Source of the DNA: Actinopolyspora mortivallis DSM 44261
Lineage (GTDB): Bacteria; Actinomycetota; Actinomycetes; Mycobacteriales; Pseudonocardiaceae
Length of the DNA stretch: 64,000 nt
Direction: 5' to 3'
Assembly: GCF_000384035.1 (NCBI RefSeq)
Contig: NZ_KB913024.1
Location: 2,475,584-2,539,583 of the forward strand
The position numbers and the translations under genes are program-made. The notes under the pieces were generated by a model. That model saw only the letters and a program-made list of their open reading frames with translations, was not told the origin of the DNA and made no database searches. Of this stretch, positions 9,497-18,438 are shown piece after piece (the first letter of the stretch is position 1; every line of letters begins with the position of its first letter).

Positions 9497-9554
9497 AACC
9501 AAAAGAAATAAGACAAAAATTCACAATATATGCATCATTCGGATCTTTCTTATC
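9497..9554. promoter_or_regulatory. AT-rich block upstream of pyc
   Basis: By my count 16 of 58 bases are G or C (about 28%) in a chromosome where most sequence is far richer. Such blocks often mark promoters or binding sites for nucleoid proteins. It lies about 150-205 bases upstream of the pyc start. Confidence 0.45.
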
Positions 9555-9603
9555 CCGGTGCGTTGTCCGCGGAGGGTCGAGAACTCAATCGATCCACCCG
9601 AAC

Positions 9604-9619
9604 AGTGACCAGAGTCACA
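9604..9619. promoter_or_regulatory. CRP/GlxR-like palindrome upstream of pyc
   Basis: AGTGACCAGAGTCACA matches the CRP-family pattern TGTGA-N6-TCACA at 9 of 10 fixed positions. It lies about 260 bases upstream of pyc, so direct control of the nearest promoter is uncertain. Binding is inferred from pattern only. Confidence 0.4.
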
Positions 9620-9678
9620 TACCTAGTGCCGTTCCGCCCCGCCGCGAGGGCAGGTAACCGGACGGAGCTACCGGAATG

Positions 9679-11889
9679 TCAGGCCTTCTCCAGGAAGTCC
9701 GCCCGGTCCTCGTCCACCAGCTCGGTGACCATCGCGGCCAGCCCGGGGTGCTCCCGCAGCTCGGGATCCAGCTCGACGAACTCCTCGGCCTCGGCCCTGG
9801 CGGTGGCGATCAGTTCCTCGTCGTGCACCAGCGAGAGCATCCGCAGCGTGGAGCTTCTGCCGGACTGTGCCGCGCCGAGCACGTCTCCCTCGCGGCGCTG
9901 CTGCAGATCGAGCCGCGCCAGCTCGAAACCATCCGTTGTGGACGCGACGGCGTCGAGTCGGTTCCGGGCCGGACTCTGCGGCATCGCCGCACTGACCAAC
10001 AGGCACAGCCCCGGTGAGTCACCACGTCCGACACGCCCGCGAAGCTGGTGCAGCTGGCTCATTCCGAAACGGTCCGCGTCCATGATCATCATCATCGTGG
10101 CGTTCGGCACGTCCACACCGACCTCCACCACCGTGGTGGCCACCAGCACGTCGGTCTCCCCGTCCGCGAAACACCGCATGACCGCGTCCTTGTCCTCGGA
10201 AGGAAGCCTGCCGTGCAGCACACCCAGACGCAGCCCTTCCAGTGGCCCCCGCCGCAGCCACTCGGCGAGATCCAGCACCGACACCGGCGTACGTTGCCCG
10301 CTCTCGCCGCGCTCCGGCACGACATGGAGTTCTCCCGTCTCGGTGGACGACGTCTCCCCCGACTCGTCCCCCACCCGGGAGCAGACCACATAGACCTGAT
10401 GTCCCTCGGCGACCTCCTCACGAACCCGCTGCCAGGCCCGTTCCAACCAGGAGGGTTTCTCGGCGGAGGGAACCACCGTGGTGCTGATCGGCGCGCGCCC
10501 GCGCGGCAGTTCGCGCAACGCGGAGGTACGCAGATCACCGAAAACGGTCATCGCCACCGTACGGGGTATGGGAGTGGCGGTCATCACCAGCAGATGGGGG
10601 CAACTCCGTTCACCCGCCCGCTCCCGCAGTGCGTCCCGCTGTTCGACACCGAACCTGTGCTGCTCGTCGACCACGACCAGACCCAGCCCGGCGAAGGAGA
10701 CCCCGTCCTGCAGGAGCGCGTGCGTGCCGACCACGATTCCCGCCGCCCCGGACGCCGCGTCCAACAGGGCCTGTTTGCGCCGGGCGGCGGGCAGGGATCC
10801 CGTCAGCAGGCAGACCCGTGTGGCCCGCTCGGCGGCACCGAGCTCTCCCGCACGGCCGAAACGGCCCAGCAACTCACGCAGCGACCTGGCGTGCTGGGCC
10901 GCCAGCACCTCGGTGGGAGCCAGCATCACAGCCTGGCGGCCCGCATCGACCACCTGCAACATCGCGCGGAGCGCGACGACGGTCTTGCCCGAACCGACCT
11001 CGCCCTGTACCAGCCGGTTCATCGGACGCTCGCCGGACAGATCCTCCGCGATCCGTTCCCCCACCTCACGCTGCCCCTCGGTCAGGGTGAAGGGCAGCTC
11101 GGCCTCGAAAGCCTCCGCCAACCCACCGCCACGGCGCGGGCAGGGGGGAGCCGGACGCGTTCCCTGCCGCTGCCGGGACTGGGCCAGGGCGAGCTGCACT
11201 CCGAAGGCCTCGTCCCACTTCAGTCGACGACGGGCCTGGTTCACCTGGGTGAGGTTGTCGGGCCGGTGGACCAGACGCAGCGCCTCCTCCAGGGAGACCA
11301 CCCCGACGCGCTGGCGCAACGACTCCGGCAGCGGATCGCGCACCCCCTCCCAACCGTCCAGCACCTGGGCGACACAGCGCCCCACCGACCACGACGGAAT
11401 CCCCTGGGCAGCCGGATACACGGGGATCAGTGCACCGGCGAAGTTCCGGGCGGCCCCCTGCTCGTCGGAGTCCTCGTCCGCGGAGAACAGCTGGTACTCG
11501 GGGTGCGCCAGTTGCAGCTCCCCCCGGTAGGCGGTCACCTTGCCCGCGAACATCCCCCTCTTGCCGGGGGACAGCTCGCGTTCCCGCCAGGCCTGGTTGA
11601 AGAACGTGCACGACAGGGAACGGGTGCCGTCGGTGATGCGGGCCTGCAGGATCGTTCCCCTCCGGGAACGCATCCTGCGCTTGTCGACACGTTCCACCCG
11701 CGCCAGGACCGTGGCGTGCTCGCCGATCTCCAGTCCGCCGATCGGGGTGAGCTCGCCCCGTTCGGCGTAGCGCCGGGGATAGTGTCGCAGCAGGTCACCG
11801 ACGGTGGAGATGCCGAACGCACCGTCGAGTGCCTTGGCCGTCTTGGCCCCCAACACCCTGTCGAGTTCGCTGTCCCAGCCGATCATCAT
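9679..11889 (-). CDS. recG: ATP-dependent DNA helicase RecG
   Basis: Branch-migration helicase acting at stalled replication forks and Holliday junctions. The 736-residue protein has an N-terminal wedge/OB region (to about 200), then the helicase core with Walker A GEVGSGKT, the DExH-type box VVVDEQHRFG, TATPIPRT, and the C-terminal part with VVEVGVDVPNATMM and QLHQLRGRVGRGD. The start is ATG 11889, followed by a second in-frame ATG. A Gly/Ser/Thr/Glu-rich stretch (about 535-560) interrupts the second helicase lobe and looks like a lineage-specific insertion. It lies downstream of the DAK2-domain gene, as in mycobacteria. Confidence 0.97.
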   Translation of the reverse strand: MMIGWDSELDRVLGAKTAKALDGAFGISTVGDLLRHYPRRYAERGELTPIGGLEIGEHATVLARVERVDKRRMRSRRGTILQARITDGTRSLSCTFFNQAWRERELSPGKRGMFAGKVTAYRGELQLAHPEYQLFSADEDSDEQGAARNFAGALIPVYPAAQGIPSWSVGRCVAQVLDGWEGVRDPLPESLRQRVGVVSLEEALRLVHRPDNLTQVNQARRRLKWDEAFGVQLALAQSRQRQGTRPAPPCPRRGGGLAEAFEAELPFTLTEGQREVGERIAEDLSGERPMNRLVQGEVGSGKTVVALRAMLQVVDAGRQAVMLAPTEVLAAQHARSLRELLGRFGRAGELGAAERATRVCLLTGSLPAARRKQALLDAASGAAGIVVGTHALLQDGVSFAGLGLVVVDEQHRFGVEQRDALRERAGERSCPHLLVMTATPIPRTVAMTVFGDLRTSALRELPRGRAPISTTVVPSAEKPSWLERAWQRVREEVAEGHQVYVVCSRVGDESGETSSTETGELHVVPERGESGQRTPVSVLDLAEWLRRGPLEGLRLGVLHGRLPSEDKDAVMRCFADGETDVLVATTVVEVGVDVPNATMMMIMDADRFGMSQLHQLRGRVGRGDSPGLCLLVSAAMPQSPARNRLDAVASTTDGFELARLDLQQRREGDVLGAAQSGRSSTLRMLSLVHDEELIATARAEAEEFVELDPELREHPGLAAMVTELVDEDRADFLEKA

Positions 11890-12067
11890 GTCACCAGTCG
11901 TGCCCGTGTCGGCACGGATGCCGCCCTGTCGTCCGAACCGTCTCCGCCGCCGAAGGAGGGTACGGGCACACGGCTCACCCGGCCTCCGCGACGGTGCGTC
12001 AAGCTATCCGAACGGTCCGACAGCCCCTCCGTCGGGAAGCCGGTGCTCTCCCGTGCGGCACCGCCGA

Positions 12068-13708
12068 TCACTCCACCCCCAGCATCAGTTCACCGGCGGA
12101 CTCCCCGCAGGAGTAGCAGCTCAGTTCCACCTCGGGACGGGTGCGACGCAGGTGGTGCGCCAGCCCCTCCGGCAGGGACGGCGGCGCACCCTTCGGGACC
12201 AGCACCGTCACCAGTTCACCGCCGGCGGCCAACATGCGGTCGAGCAGCTCGCGGGCGGCGCTCTCCCGGTCGTCACCGATCAGCACCACCTCCCCGTCGA
12301 TCATGCCGAGCAGATCCCCGGCACGACAGCGTCCCGCCCAGGTGAGCGCCTCCCGGTCGGCCACCACGAGCTCCCCGTGCCGCGTGGCGGCCGCCGCCTC
12401 CGCCATGGCCACGGTGTCCTCGGCGGTACGTCGCTCCGGGTCGTGCACGGCCAGGGCGGCCAGCCCCTGCACCGGCGCCGAGGTGGGGATCACCACGGCG
12501 TCGATCCCCGCGCGCACCGCGGCGGCGGCCGCGTTCTCCGCCGGCTCCAGCAGGCCCTCCTCGTTCGGCAACAGCAGTACCTGTTCACGTCCCGTTTCCA
12601 GCACCGCCTCCAGGATCTCCCTGGTGTCCGGGAGCTCGCGCTCACCGAAGGTGAGCACTCTGGCCCCCTCCGAACGGAACAGCTCCCCCAACCGTTCCCC
12701 CCGAGCCAGGGCCAGCACCACGTGTCCCGCGCTCGCCCCCTCGCGGGACACCTGCCGCCCGGCCCCGTTCGCCGTGTTCGCCGCGGCCAGTTGGTCCGCG
12801 AACCGGGTGACCCGGATACCGTGCGGCCTTCCCAGTTCGACACCGGTCTCGATCGCGGCACCGACGTCGTCACAGTGCACGTGCACCGCCCAGAGGTCCG
12901 CGGAGGCCCCCACACCGGAGCCCTCCCCCGTGTCCGCCACGGACACGCAGTCCCCGATGCGCCCCAGCCGTTCCCGCAGCTCCGCCGCCGTGGCGCGGAC
13001 CTCGGACAGCAGGTACATCACCTCGTAGGAGTACGCGGAGTCGTGACCGTGCGCGGCGGGGACGACGGAATCCCCCGGATCGGGGACCTCGGGGACCAGC
13101 CGTCCACCGTCCCGGACCACAGCGTGCAGCGCGTCCAGGACGAGGAGCAGGCCGCGTCCACCGGCGTCCACCACACCGGCAGCGGCCAGTTCGGGACGTT
13201 GCTCCGGTGTTCTCCGCAGCGCGGTGATCGCCGCGGTGGTGGCCGCGTGTACCGCCGCGGGAAGTTCCGTACCGTCCTCGCAGGCGTCGACCGCGGCGCG
13301 CAACACCGTCAACATGCTGCCCTCCACCGGTTCGGCGACGGAGGCCGCGGCCAGCTCGTGTCCCCTTTCCAGCGCCGACCGGAAACACCGCCCGTTCACC
13401 ACGGGCCGCTCGCGGGCCCCCAGCGCGAACCCACGCAACATCTGGGCCAGCAGCAGCCCGGAATTGCCGACCGCCCCGTGCAGCGCCCCTTCCGCGAACA
13501 CGGACAGGGCGGACCCCGAGTCCCCGGCGGGGTTTCGCTCCAGCCGCAGCACCGCGGAACGCGACGTCCGCACCAGGTTGGTTCCGGTGTCGTTGTCCGC
13601 GACGGGGAACACGTTGATCCGATCCAGTGCGGCACGGTTGGCGGTCAGGGCGAGCACGGAGACTTCGCCCCATCTGCGTACGGCGGATCCGTCCAGCGCG
13701 TGCAGCAC
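12068..13708 (-). CDS. DAK2-domain protein, FakA/YloV-like
   Basis: Related to FakA, the ATP-binding subunit of bacterial fatty-acid kinase, and to dihydroxyacetone-kinase DAK2 domains. The GTG at 13708 has a strong GGGAGGAATTC site directly upstream, giving 546 residues; the longer open frame adds 67 implausible residues. The DAK2 nucleotide-binding motif NVFPVADNDTGTN is near the start, followed by GAVGNSGLLLAQMLRG; the C-terminal half matches the DegV-like and middle domains of the family. No FakB (DegV) partner is in the window, so fatty-acid kinase activity is an inference. It lies just upstream of recG, a conserved neighbour. Confidence 0.83.
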   Translation of the reverse strand: MLHALDGSAVRRWGEVSVLALTANRAALDRINVFPVADNDTGTNLVRTSRSAVLRLERNPAGDSGSALSVFAEGALHGAVGNSGLLLAQMLRGFALGARERPVVNGRCFRSALERGHELAAASVAEPVEGSMLTVLRAAVDACEDGTELPAAVHAATTAAITALRRTPEQRPELAAAGVVDAGGRGLLLVLDALHAVVRDGGRLVPEVPDPGDSVVPAAHGHDSAYSYEVMYLLSEVRATAAELRERLGRIGDCVSVADTGEGSGVGASADLWAVHVHCDDVGAAIETGVELGRPHGIRVTRFADQLAAANTANGAGRQVSREGASAGHVVLALARGERLGELFRSEGARVLTFGERELPDTREILEAVLETGREQVLLLPNEEGLLEPAENAAAAAVRAGIDAVVIPTSAPVQGLAALAVHDPERRTAEDTVAMAEAAAATRHGELVVADREALTWAGRCRAGDLLGMIDGEVVLIGDDRESAARELLDRMLAAGGELVTVLVPKGAPPSLPEGLAHHLRRTRPEVELSCYSCGESAGELMLGVE

Positions 13709-14146
13709 GAATTCCTCCCATGGGTCGGCCACCTCGCCGCGGGTGCCGCCGAGAATAGTCCTTCGCTCCCACCCGGACGTCACGGGCGGGACAACGCCGC
13801 TCGGGAGGGGATGACGGTCGCTCCGCGCGGCCGGGCGGTGTCGAGCGACCGCCCCTCCCGGAAGGGCTTTCCCCCGCTCCGGAGGCCGGGGCCGCCTCGG
13901 CGGAGACAAGGTGAGCGCGGCCGGAGGTACTCGGTGGGTTAGACTGGGGCGGTTCCCGGAGGTCGTGTACCGATTACCGGGTCGGTGCCACCGGAGGAGC
14001 GGTGCACGGGCACGCAGTCACCCCTGGGTGGACGGCTTCACCAACGTGGGGGCGCCGCGTGGCCTCTCAGCGCTGTCACCGCACGAGGCATGGCCCGCGC
14101 CGGGCGGCGCGGGATGGACATTCGAGCGAAGTTAGGGGTGTCTGAC
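13709..14146. other. 438-base divergent intergenic region before rpmB
   Basis: This region separates the leftward DAK2 gene from rightward rpmB and should contain both promoters. TAGACT at 13940-13945 is a plausible -10 for rpmB, without a convincing -35. I see no protein-coding or RNA gene; the rightward open frame from 13985 lacks homology until it becomes L28. Confidence 0.5.
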
Positions 14147-14338
14147 GTGGCTGCCGTCTGCGACGTCTGCAACAAGGGACCGGGTTTCGGTATGGCTGTC
14201 TCCCACTCGCACCGGCGTACCAAGCGCCGGTGGAACCCGAACATCCAGACCGTGCGCGCCAAGGTCGGCTCGACCCAGCGCAAGCGGATGAATGTGTGCA
14301 CCTCCTGCCTGAAGGCAGGCAAGGTCGTGCGCGGCTGA
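14147..14338 (+). CDS. rpmB: 50S ribosomal protein L28
   Basis: Large-subunit ribosomal protein. The GTG at 14147 gives 63 residues beginning [15 protein letters not shown], the normal size; AGGGGTG lies upstream. CDVC near the start and CTSC near the end make it the zinc-binding four-cysteine type, so together with the L32 gene this locus encodes the zinc-replete versions. It stands alone, divergent from the DAK2 gene, and ends before a strong hairpin shared with ung. Confidence 0.95.
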   Translation: MAAVCDVCNKGPGFGMAVSHSHRRTKRRWNPNIQTVRAKVGSTQRKRMNVCTSCLKAGKVVRG

Positions 14339-14371
14339 ACCGCCGTACCGACCGTGAGGTCCCACGAAACC

Positions 14372-14408
14372 ACGAACGCTCGGCCGGTGGAACCGGCCGA
14401 GCGTTCGT
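14372..14408. terminator. bidirectional hairpin terminator between rpmB and ung
   Basis: A perfect 17-base-pair stem (14372-14388 with 14392-14408) and a three-base loop lie between the convergent rpmB and ung genes. There is no long T-run. This is a very stable structure. Confidence 0.8.
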
Positions 14409-14486
14409 CGTGAGAGGGGCCGGGGACCTCCGCCCCGGGCGGGACGACGACCCGTCACCCGTCCCGCCCCGGGTACGGCTTCGGGC

Positions 14487-15164
14487 TCAGGTGAGTTTCC
14501 AGTCGACCGGCTCCGCCCCTCGTTCCCGCAGCAGTTCGTTGGCCCGGCTGAAGGGACGCGAACCGAAGAAGCCACGATCGGCCGACATGGGGCTGGGATG
14601 CGGAGACTCCACGCACCCCACTCCGGGCATCAGCGGACGCAGACCGCGCGCGTCCCTGCCCCACAGGATCGCCACCATGGGCTGCGGCCGTTGTGCCAAG
14701 GCCCGGATGGCCTGGTCGGTCACCACCTCCCAGCCCTTGCCCCGGTGCGAGGCCGACTTGCCCGGCTGCACCGTCAGCACGCGGTTCAACAGCAACACAC
14801 CGCGCTCGGTCCACGGAGTCAGATCGCCGTTCGAGGGCTGCGGATATCCGAGATCGTTGCCGTACTCCCAGAAAATATTGGCCAGACTACGCGGAACCGG
14901 GTCGACGTCCGGGGCCACCGAGAAACTCAGCCCGACGGGATGCCCCGGGGTGGGGTAGGGATCCTGGCCGACTATGAGCACCCGCACGTCCTCGAACGGC
15001 TGCTGGAAAGCACGCAGCACGTTCTCACCGGCGGGAAGGTACTCCCTGCCCGCGGCGACCTCCTCGCGCAGGAAGTCCCCCATCGTGGCGATCTGGTCCG
15101 CCACCGGTGCGAGCGCTTCGGCCCAGCCTGGTTCCACAATCTCATGCAACGGGCTCCTGGTCAC
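14487..15164 (-). CDS. ung: uracil-DNA glycosylase
   Basis: Removes uracil from DNA. The 225-residue family-1 enzyme has the catalytic water-activating motif [13 protein letters not shown] (Asp in GQDPY), the uracil-binding LLLNRVLTV and the HPSPMSA loop whose His is catalytic. It starts with GTG at 15164, 96 bases downstream of thiL on the same strand. The ung-thiL order is conserved in mycobacteria. Confidence 0.97.
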   Translation of the reverse strand: MTRSPLHEIVEPGWAEALAPVADQIATMGDFLREEVAAGREYLPAGENVLRAFQQPFEDVRVLIVGQDPYPTPGHPVGLSFSVAPDVDPVPRSLANIFWEYGNDLGYPQPSNGDLTPWTERGVLLLNRVLTVQPGKSASHRGKGWEVVTDQAIRALAQRPQPMVAILWGRDARGLRPLMPGVGCVESPHPSPMSADRGFFGSRPFSRANELLRERGAEPVDWKLT

Positions 15165-15260
15165 GAACCACGACCCTAGCTACCTCCGTGATCATCGCTG
15201 TCAACCCCCTGGTGGGAGTACCCCGAAGACACGGGCACCCCTGTCGGCGTTCTCGGCGCG

Positions 15261-16229
15261 TCAGGTCGTCCAGTGCTGCCAGCCGCTCTCCTCGGCGTAC
15301 TCCGAGCCGTCCACGGTCACCCCGCTGCCCTCGGTCACACGCCCGATCGGCTGCCAACCGGGCGGAAGAACCGCCTCGTGGGGGAAACTCGCCACCAGGG
15401 CCTGGTCCTCCCCTCCGGTCAGCACCCAACGCCAGGGGTTCGCCCCCAACGCGGAGGCCACTTCCGACAGCCGCTGGGGAACACCGATCCGGTCGCTGTG
15501 GAGGTCGATGGCGACCCCGGATGCCTCGGCGACGTGTCCCAGATCCGCGAGCAGCCCGTCCGAGACGTCGATCATCGCCGTGGCCCCGGCGTCGGCGGCC
15601 AGTGGACCCGCCGAGTAGGGCGGTTCGGGAACCCGGTGTGCCCCGACCACCGCCAACGGGGAGCGGAATCCCCGGGCCAGCACGGCCCAGCCCGCCGCGG
15701 CCCAACCGAGCCGTCCCGCGAAGGCCACCACGTCCCCCGGACGGGCTCCGCCCCGGGTCACCGGAGCTCTCCCCCGGAGATCTCCCAGGGCGGTGACGGA
15801 GATCGTCAGGGTGGTCGAGGTCACCATGTCGCCCCCGACCACGTCGGTACCGACCAGCCCGGCTTCCTCCCGCATACCGGACGCGAGTCCGTCCACCAGC
15901 TCGGTCGGCGCGTCCGAGGCGCACCCCAGCCCGACGAGCAGGCCGGTGGGCACCGCCCCCATGGCGGCCACGTCCGAGAGGTTCACGGCCACCGCCTTGC
16001 GTCCCACCTGGTGGGGGCTGGACCAGTCCAGCCGGAAGTGCACGTCCTGTACGAGCACGTCGGTGGTGGCGACCACCCTGCCGTCCGGGGCGGCGAGCAC
16101 GGCGGCGTCGTCTCCCGGGCCGAGAAGTGTGTTCGTCGAGCCGGTTCCCTGGGCGGTGACTCTCCGGATGAGGCCGAACTCGCCGAGCTGGGAGACAGTT
16201 CGCTCGTTCGGTCTCTGCTCGGACTCCAC
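15261..16229 (-). CDS. thiL: thiamine-monophosphate kinase
   Basis: Final step of thiamine diphosphate synthesis: phosphorylates thiamine monophosphate. The 322-residue protein has GDDAAV near the start (metal/ATP), VNLSDVAAMGA, and the C-terminal MIDVSDGLLADLGH and LTGGEDQAL motifs. The GTG at 16229 follows GGAAGGAAG-like sequence. No TPP riboswitch is obvious upstream. It is divergent from the small Lrp-domain gene across about 100 bases. Confidence 0.96.
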   Translation of the reverse strand: MESEQRPNERTVSQLGEFGLIRRVTAQGTGSTNTLLGPGDDAAVLAAPDGRVVATTDVLVQDVHFRLDWSSPHQVGRKAVAVNLSDVAAMGAVPTGLLVGLGCASDAPTELVDGLASGMREEAGLVGTDVVGGDMVTSTTLTISVTALGDLRGRAPVTRGGARPGDVVAFAGRLGWAAAGWAVLARGFRSPLAVVGAHRVPEPPYSAGPLAADAGATAMIDVSDGLLADLGHVAEASGVAIDLHSDRIGVPQRLSEVASALGANPWRWVLTGGEDQALVASFPHEAVLPPGWQPIGRVTEGSGVTVDGSEYAEESGWQHWTT

Positions 16230-16330
16230 TGGATCTTCCTTTCCTGAGGCATCGACTCGGGGCGATGCGGTAACTTGCCTGCCTGGTTTCCTGTCTCGGA
16301 CACCGTCGACCGGACGAAGGGACGTACTCC

Positions 16331-16564
16331 ATGGTGCAGGCCTACATACTCATCCAGACCGAAGTCGGGAAGGCGGCCGAGGTCGCCGGCGAGATCTCCG
16401 GCGGAACCGGAATCATCAGCGCCGAGGACGTCACCGGCCCCTACGACGTCATCGTGCGTGCCGAGGCCGAGAACGTGGACCAGTTGGGGAAGATGGTGGT
16501 GGCCAACATCCAGAACGTCGAGGGCATCACCCGCACCCTCACCTGTCCCGTGGTGCATCTGTGA
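16331..16564 (+). CDS. stand-alone Lrp/AsnC ligand-binding (RAM) domain protein
   Basis: A 77-residue protein corresponding to the effector-binding, oligomerising half of Lrp/AsnC regulators, with no DNA-binding domain: MVQAYILIQTEVGKA, then GPYDVIVRAEAEN and the C-terminal ITRTLTCPVVHL. It probably forms oligomers and binds a small molecule, perhaps an amino acid; whether it modulates full-length Lrp proteins is unknown. GAAGGGA lies 9 bases before ATG 16331. It sits between thiL and the DUF3515 gene. Confidence 0.85.
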   Translation: MVQAYILIQTEVGKAAEVAGEISGGTGIISAEDVTGPYDVIVRAEAENVDQLGKMVVANIQNVEGITRTLTCPVVHL

Positions 16565-16633
16565 ACACCACCACTCCCGGGCCGCGGCCCGGCCGGTGTC
16601 CCCCGGACGAGGGGCACGTGCTGTAGTGGTGGC

Positions 16634-17221
16634 GTGCAGAAGCAATCCGGATCAGGGCTGCCGAGGAGTGTGGTGGCCGTGGCGGTCTCGCTGGGAGTGC
16701 TGCTGGCCCTCGGCGTGGCCGCGCTCGGCCTCCTGCACGGGCCCGGTGGCTCCCACCAGCAGGAAGCGGCCCGGGAGAGTTCGACCCCCGATCCGCGTGC
16801 CGGGAACGGCCCGCTGGCGCTGCCGCCGGTCGACGCGCCGGAGGCCGACTCCTCCGCCTGTGCCGAGGTGCTGGAGGAGCTGCCCGCCGAACTGGACGTC
16901 CGGGGAACCGGTGTTGCCCGCAGGGAGCTCGCACGGCCGGCTCCTCCCGGAACCCTGGCCTGGGGGGACGCGGACCACGCCCCGATCACCCTCCGGTGCG
17001 GGATCACGGCACCGGCCGAGTTGACCAGGACCTCCGAGCTGATGAACGTCTCGGGAGTCGACTGGTTGCCGATCAGCAGCGGCGAGACCACCAGCTGGAT
17101 AGCGGTCGACCGACCCGTCTACGTGGCGCTCACCGCCTCGGAGGAGATCGGGAGCGGACCGGTGCAGGAGATCTCCGAGACACTGCGCGGAACGCTCGCC
17201 AAGCAGGAGGTCTTTCCCTGA
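16634..17221 (+). CDS. DUF3515 family membrane-anchored protein
   Basis: Actinobacterial protein of unknown function that sits beside ddl in many genomes (Rv2980 in M. tuberculosis). The 195 residues start with one membrane helix (about 13-34), then a Pro/Ser-rich linker and an outer domain with conserved cysteines C76 and C122 that may form a disulphide. The GTG at 16634 is the assigned start. It is convergent with ddl, so it is not in the same operon, but the pairing hints at a cell-wall role. That is inference only. Confidence 0.78.
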   Translation: MQKQSGSGLPRSVVAVAVSLGVLLALGVAALGLLHGPGGSHQQEAARESSTPDPRAGNGPLALPPVDAPEADSSACAEVLEELPAELDVRGTGVARRELARPAPPGTLAWGDADHAPITLRCGITAPAELTRTSELMNVSGVDWLPISSGETTSWIAVDRPVYVALTASEEIGSGPVQEISETLRGTLAKQEVFP

Positions 17222-17251
17222 ACGGAGCCCGCCCGCCGGGCCTGGCGTGGT

Positions 17252-17286
17252 GGCGTGGCTGCCCCGACACCAGGACCGGCCACGCC
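17252..17286. terminator. weak hairpin between DUF3515 gene and ddl
   Basis: Eight-base-pair stem GGCGTGGC/GCCACGCC (17252-17259 with 17279-17286) between convergent genes. The loop of 19 bases and lack of T-run make it a moderate candidate. Confidence 0.4.
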
Positions 17287-17300
17287 GGTGAGCGACGGCC

Positions 17301-18392
17301 TCAGCGCAGACCGGTTCCACGGGCCAGGGCGGTGTCTATCAGCGTGCTCAACAGCTCGGAGTACTCGACCCCCGCGTGAGCCCACATGCGCGGATACAGG
17401 GAGATCGAGGTGAATCCCGGCATGGTGTTCACCTCGTTGACCACCACCTCCCCGGATTCGGTGAGGAAGAAGTCGACCCTGGCCAACCCCTGGCAGTCCA
17501 AGGCGCGGAAGGCGGTCAACGCGGCCTGGCGCAGGCGTTCCGTCTCGCTGTCGGAGACTTTGGCCGGGATGTCGAACTCGGTGACGTCCTCCAGGTACTT
17601 GGACTCGAAGTCGTACCATCCCGAGTTTCCCTCCACCCGCAGTTCGGCGGGCATCGAGGCGGACACCCCGCCGTCCGGGAACTCCAGCACACCGCACTCG
17701 ATCTCGCGCCCGGAAACGGCGGACTCGACCAGCACCTTGGGGTCCGTCCGTCGTGCCTCGGCGATCGCCTCGTCCAGGTCGGCGTGGTCGGTGACCTTCG
17801 TGATCCCCACCGAGGAACCGGCACGAGCCGGTTTGACGAACACCGGCAGTCCGAGACGCCCTCTGCGCGCGGCGTCGAGAGTTCCCTCGTCGGGACGCAG
17901 CACCTCGTAGTGGCCCACGTCCAGCCCCGCGGCGGCGAGCAGCTTCTTGGCGAACTCCTTGTCCATGGCCACCGCGCTGGACAACACTCCGGGGCCGGCG
18001 TAGGGGACACCGGCCATTTCGAGCAGTCCCTGGATGGTGCCGTCCTCGCCGTAGGAACCGTGCAGCATCGGAAGCACCACGTCCACGGCGGACAACACCT
18101 CCCCCACACTGCCCTGGTGCAGCGAGATCAGCTCCCTGCGACAGGGGTCGGCCGGAAGAGCGAGCTCGGTGCCCTCGCTGATCTCGGGAACCTCCCTGTT
18201 CCGGATCCGCAGTGGTTCCGGGGAGTCCGGGCCGAGCACCCAGCTCCCCCTCCGGGTGATGCCGACGGGGACGACCTCGAAGCGTTCCCGATCCAGATGC
18301 TCCAGCGCGCTCGCGGCCGAGGCACAGGAGACGCCGTGCTCGTCGCTGCGTCCACCGAAGACCAGGGCCACCCGGATCCTGCGTTCTGCCAT
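17301..18392 (-). CDS. ddl: D-alanine-D-alanine ligase
   Basis: Makes the D-Ala-D-Ala dipeptide of peptidoglycan, using ATP. From ATG 18392 ([20 protein letters not shown]) the protein has 363 residues, normal for Ddl; the upstream open frame is not needed. It has the ATP-grasp core with [33 protein letters not shown], and the metal/substrate motif [20 protein letters not shown]. The Tyr of SLYPRMW is typical of D-Ala ligases rather than D-lactate ligases, so no vancomycin-type specificity is suggested. It is followed on the other strand by the DUF3515 gene. Confidence 0.96.
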   Translation of the reverse strand: MAERRIRVALVFGGRSDEHGVSCASAASALEHLDRERFEVVPVGITRRGSWVLGPDSPEPLRIRNREVPEISEGTELALPADPCRRELISLHQGSVGEVLSAVDVVLPMLHGSYGEDGTIQGLLEMAGVPYAGPGVLSSAVAMDKEFAKKLLAAAGLDVGHYEVLRPDEGTLDAARRGRLGLPVFVKPARAGSSVGITKVTDHADLDEAIAEARRTDPKVLVESAVSGREIECGVLEFPDGGVSASMPAELRVEGNSGWYDFESKYLEDVTEFDIPAKVSDSETERLRQAALTAFRALDCQGLARVDFFLTESGEVVVNEVNTMPGFTSISLYPRMWAHAGVEYSELLSTLIDTALARGTGLR

Positions 18393-18438
18393 GGGCCAGA
18401 CGATACCCGCGTCGGCGGACACGTCGCCGGGCGGCCGA

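Larger units (their letters stand above)
9348..9678. other. 331-base intergenic region upstream of pyc
   Basis: No gene is seen. Because recG and pyc run in the same direction and recG ends at 9679 only after being read from the far side, this stretch is the pyc upstream region. It holds an unusually AT-rich block and a CRP-like palindrome, listed separately. I did not find a convincing -10/-35 pair. Confidence 0.6.
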
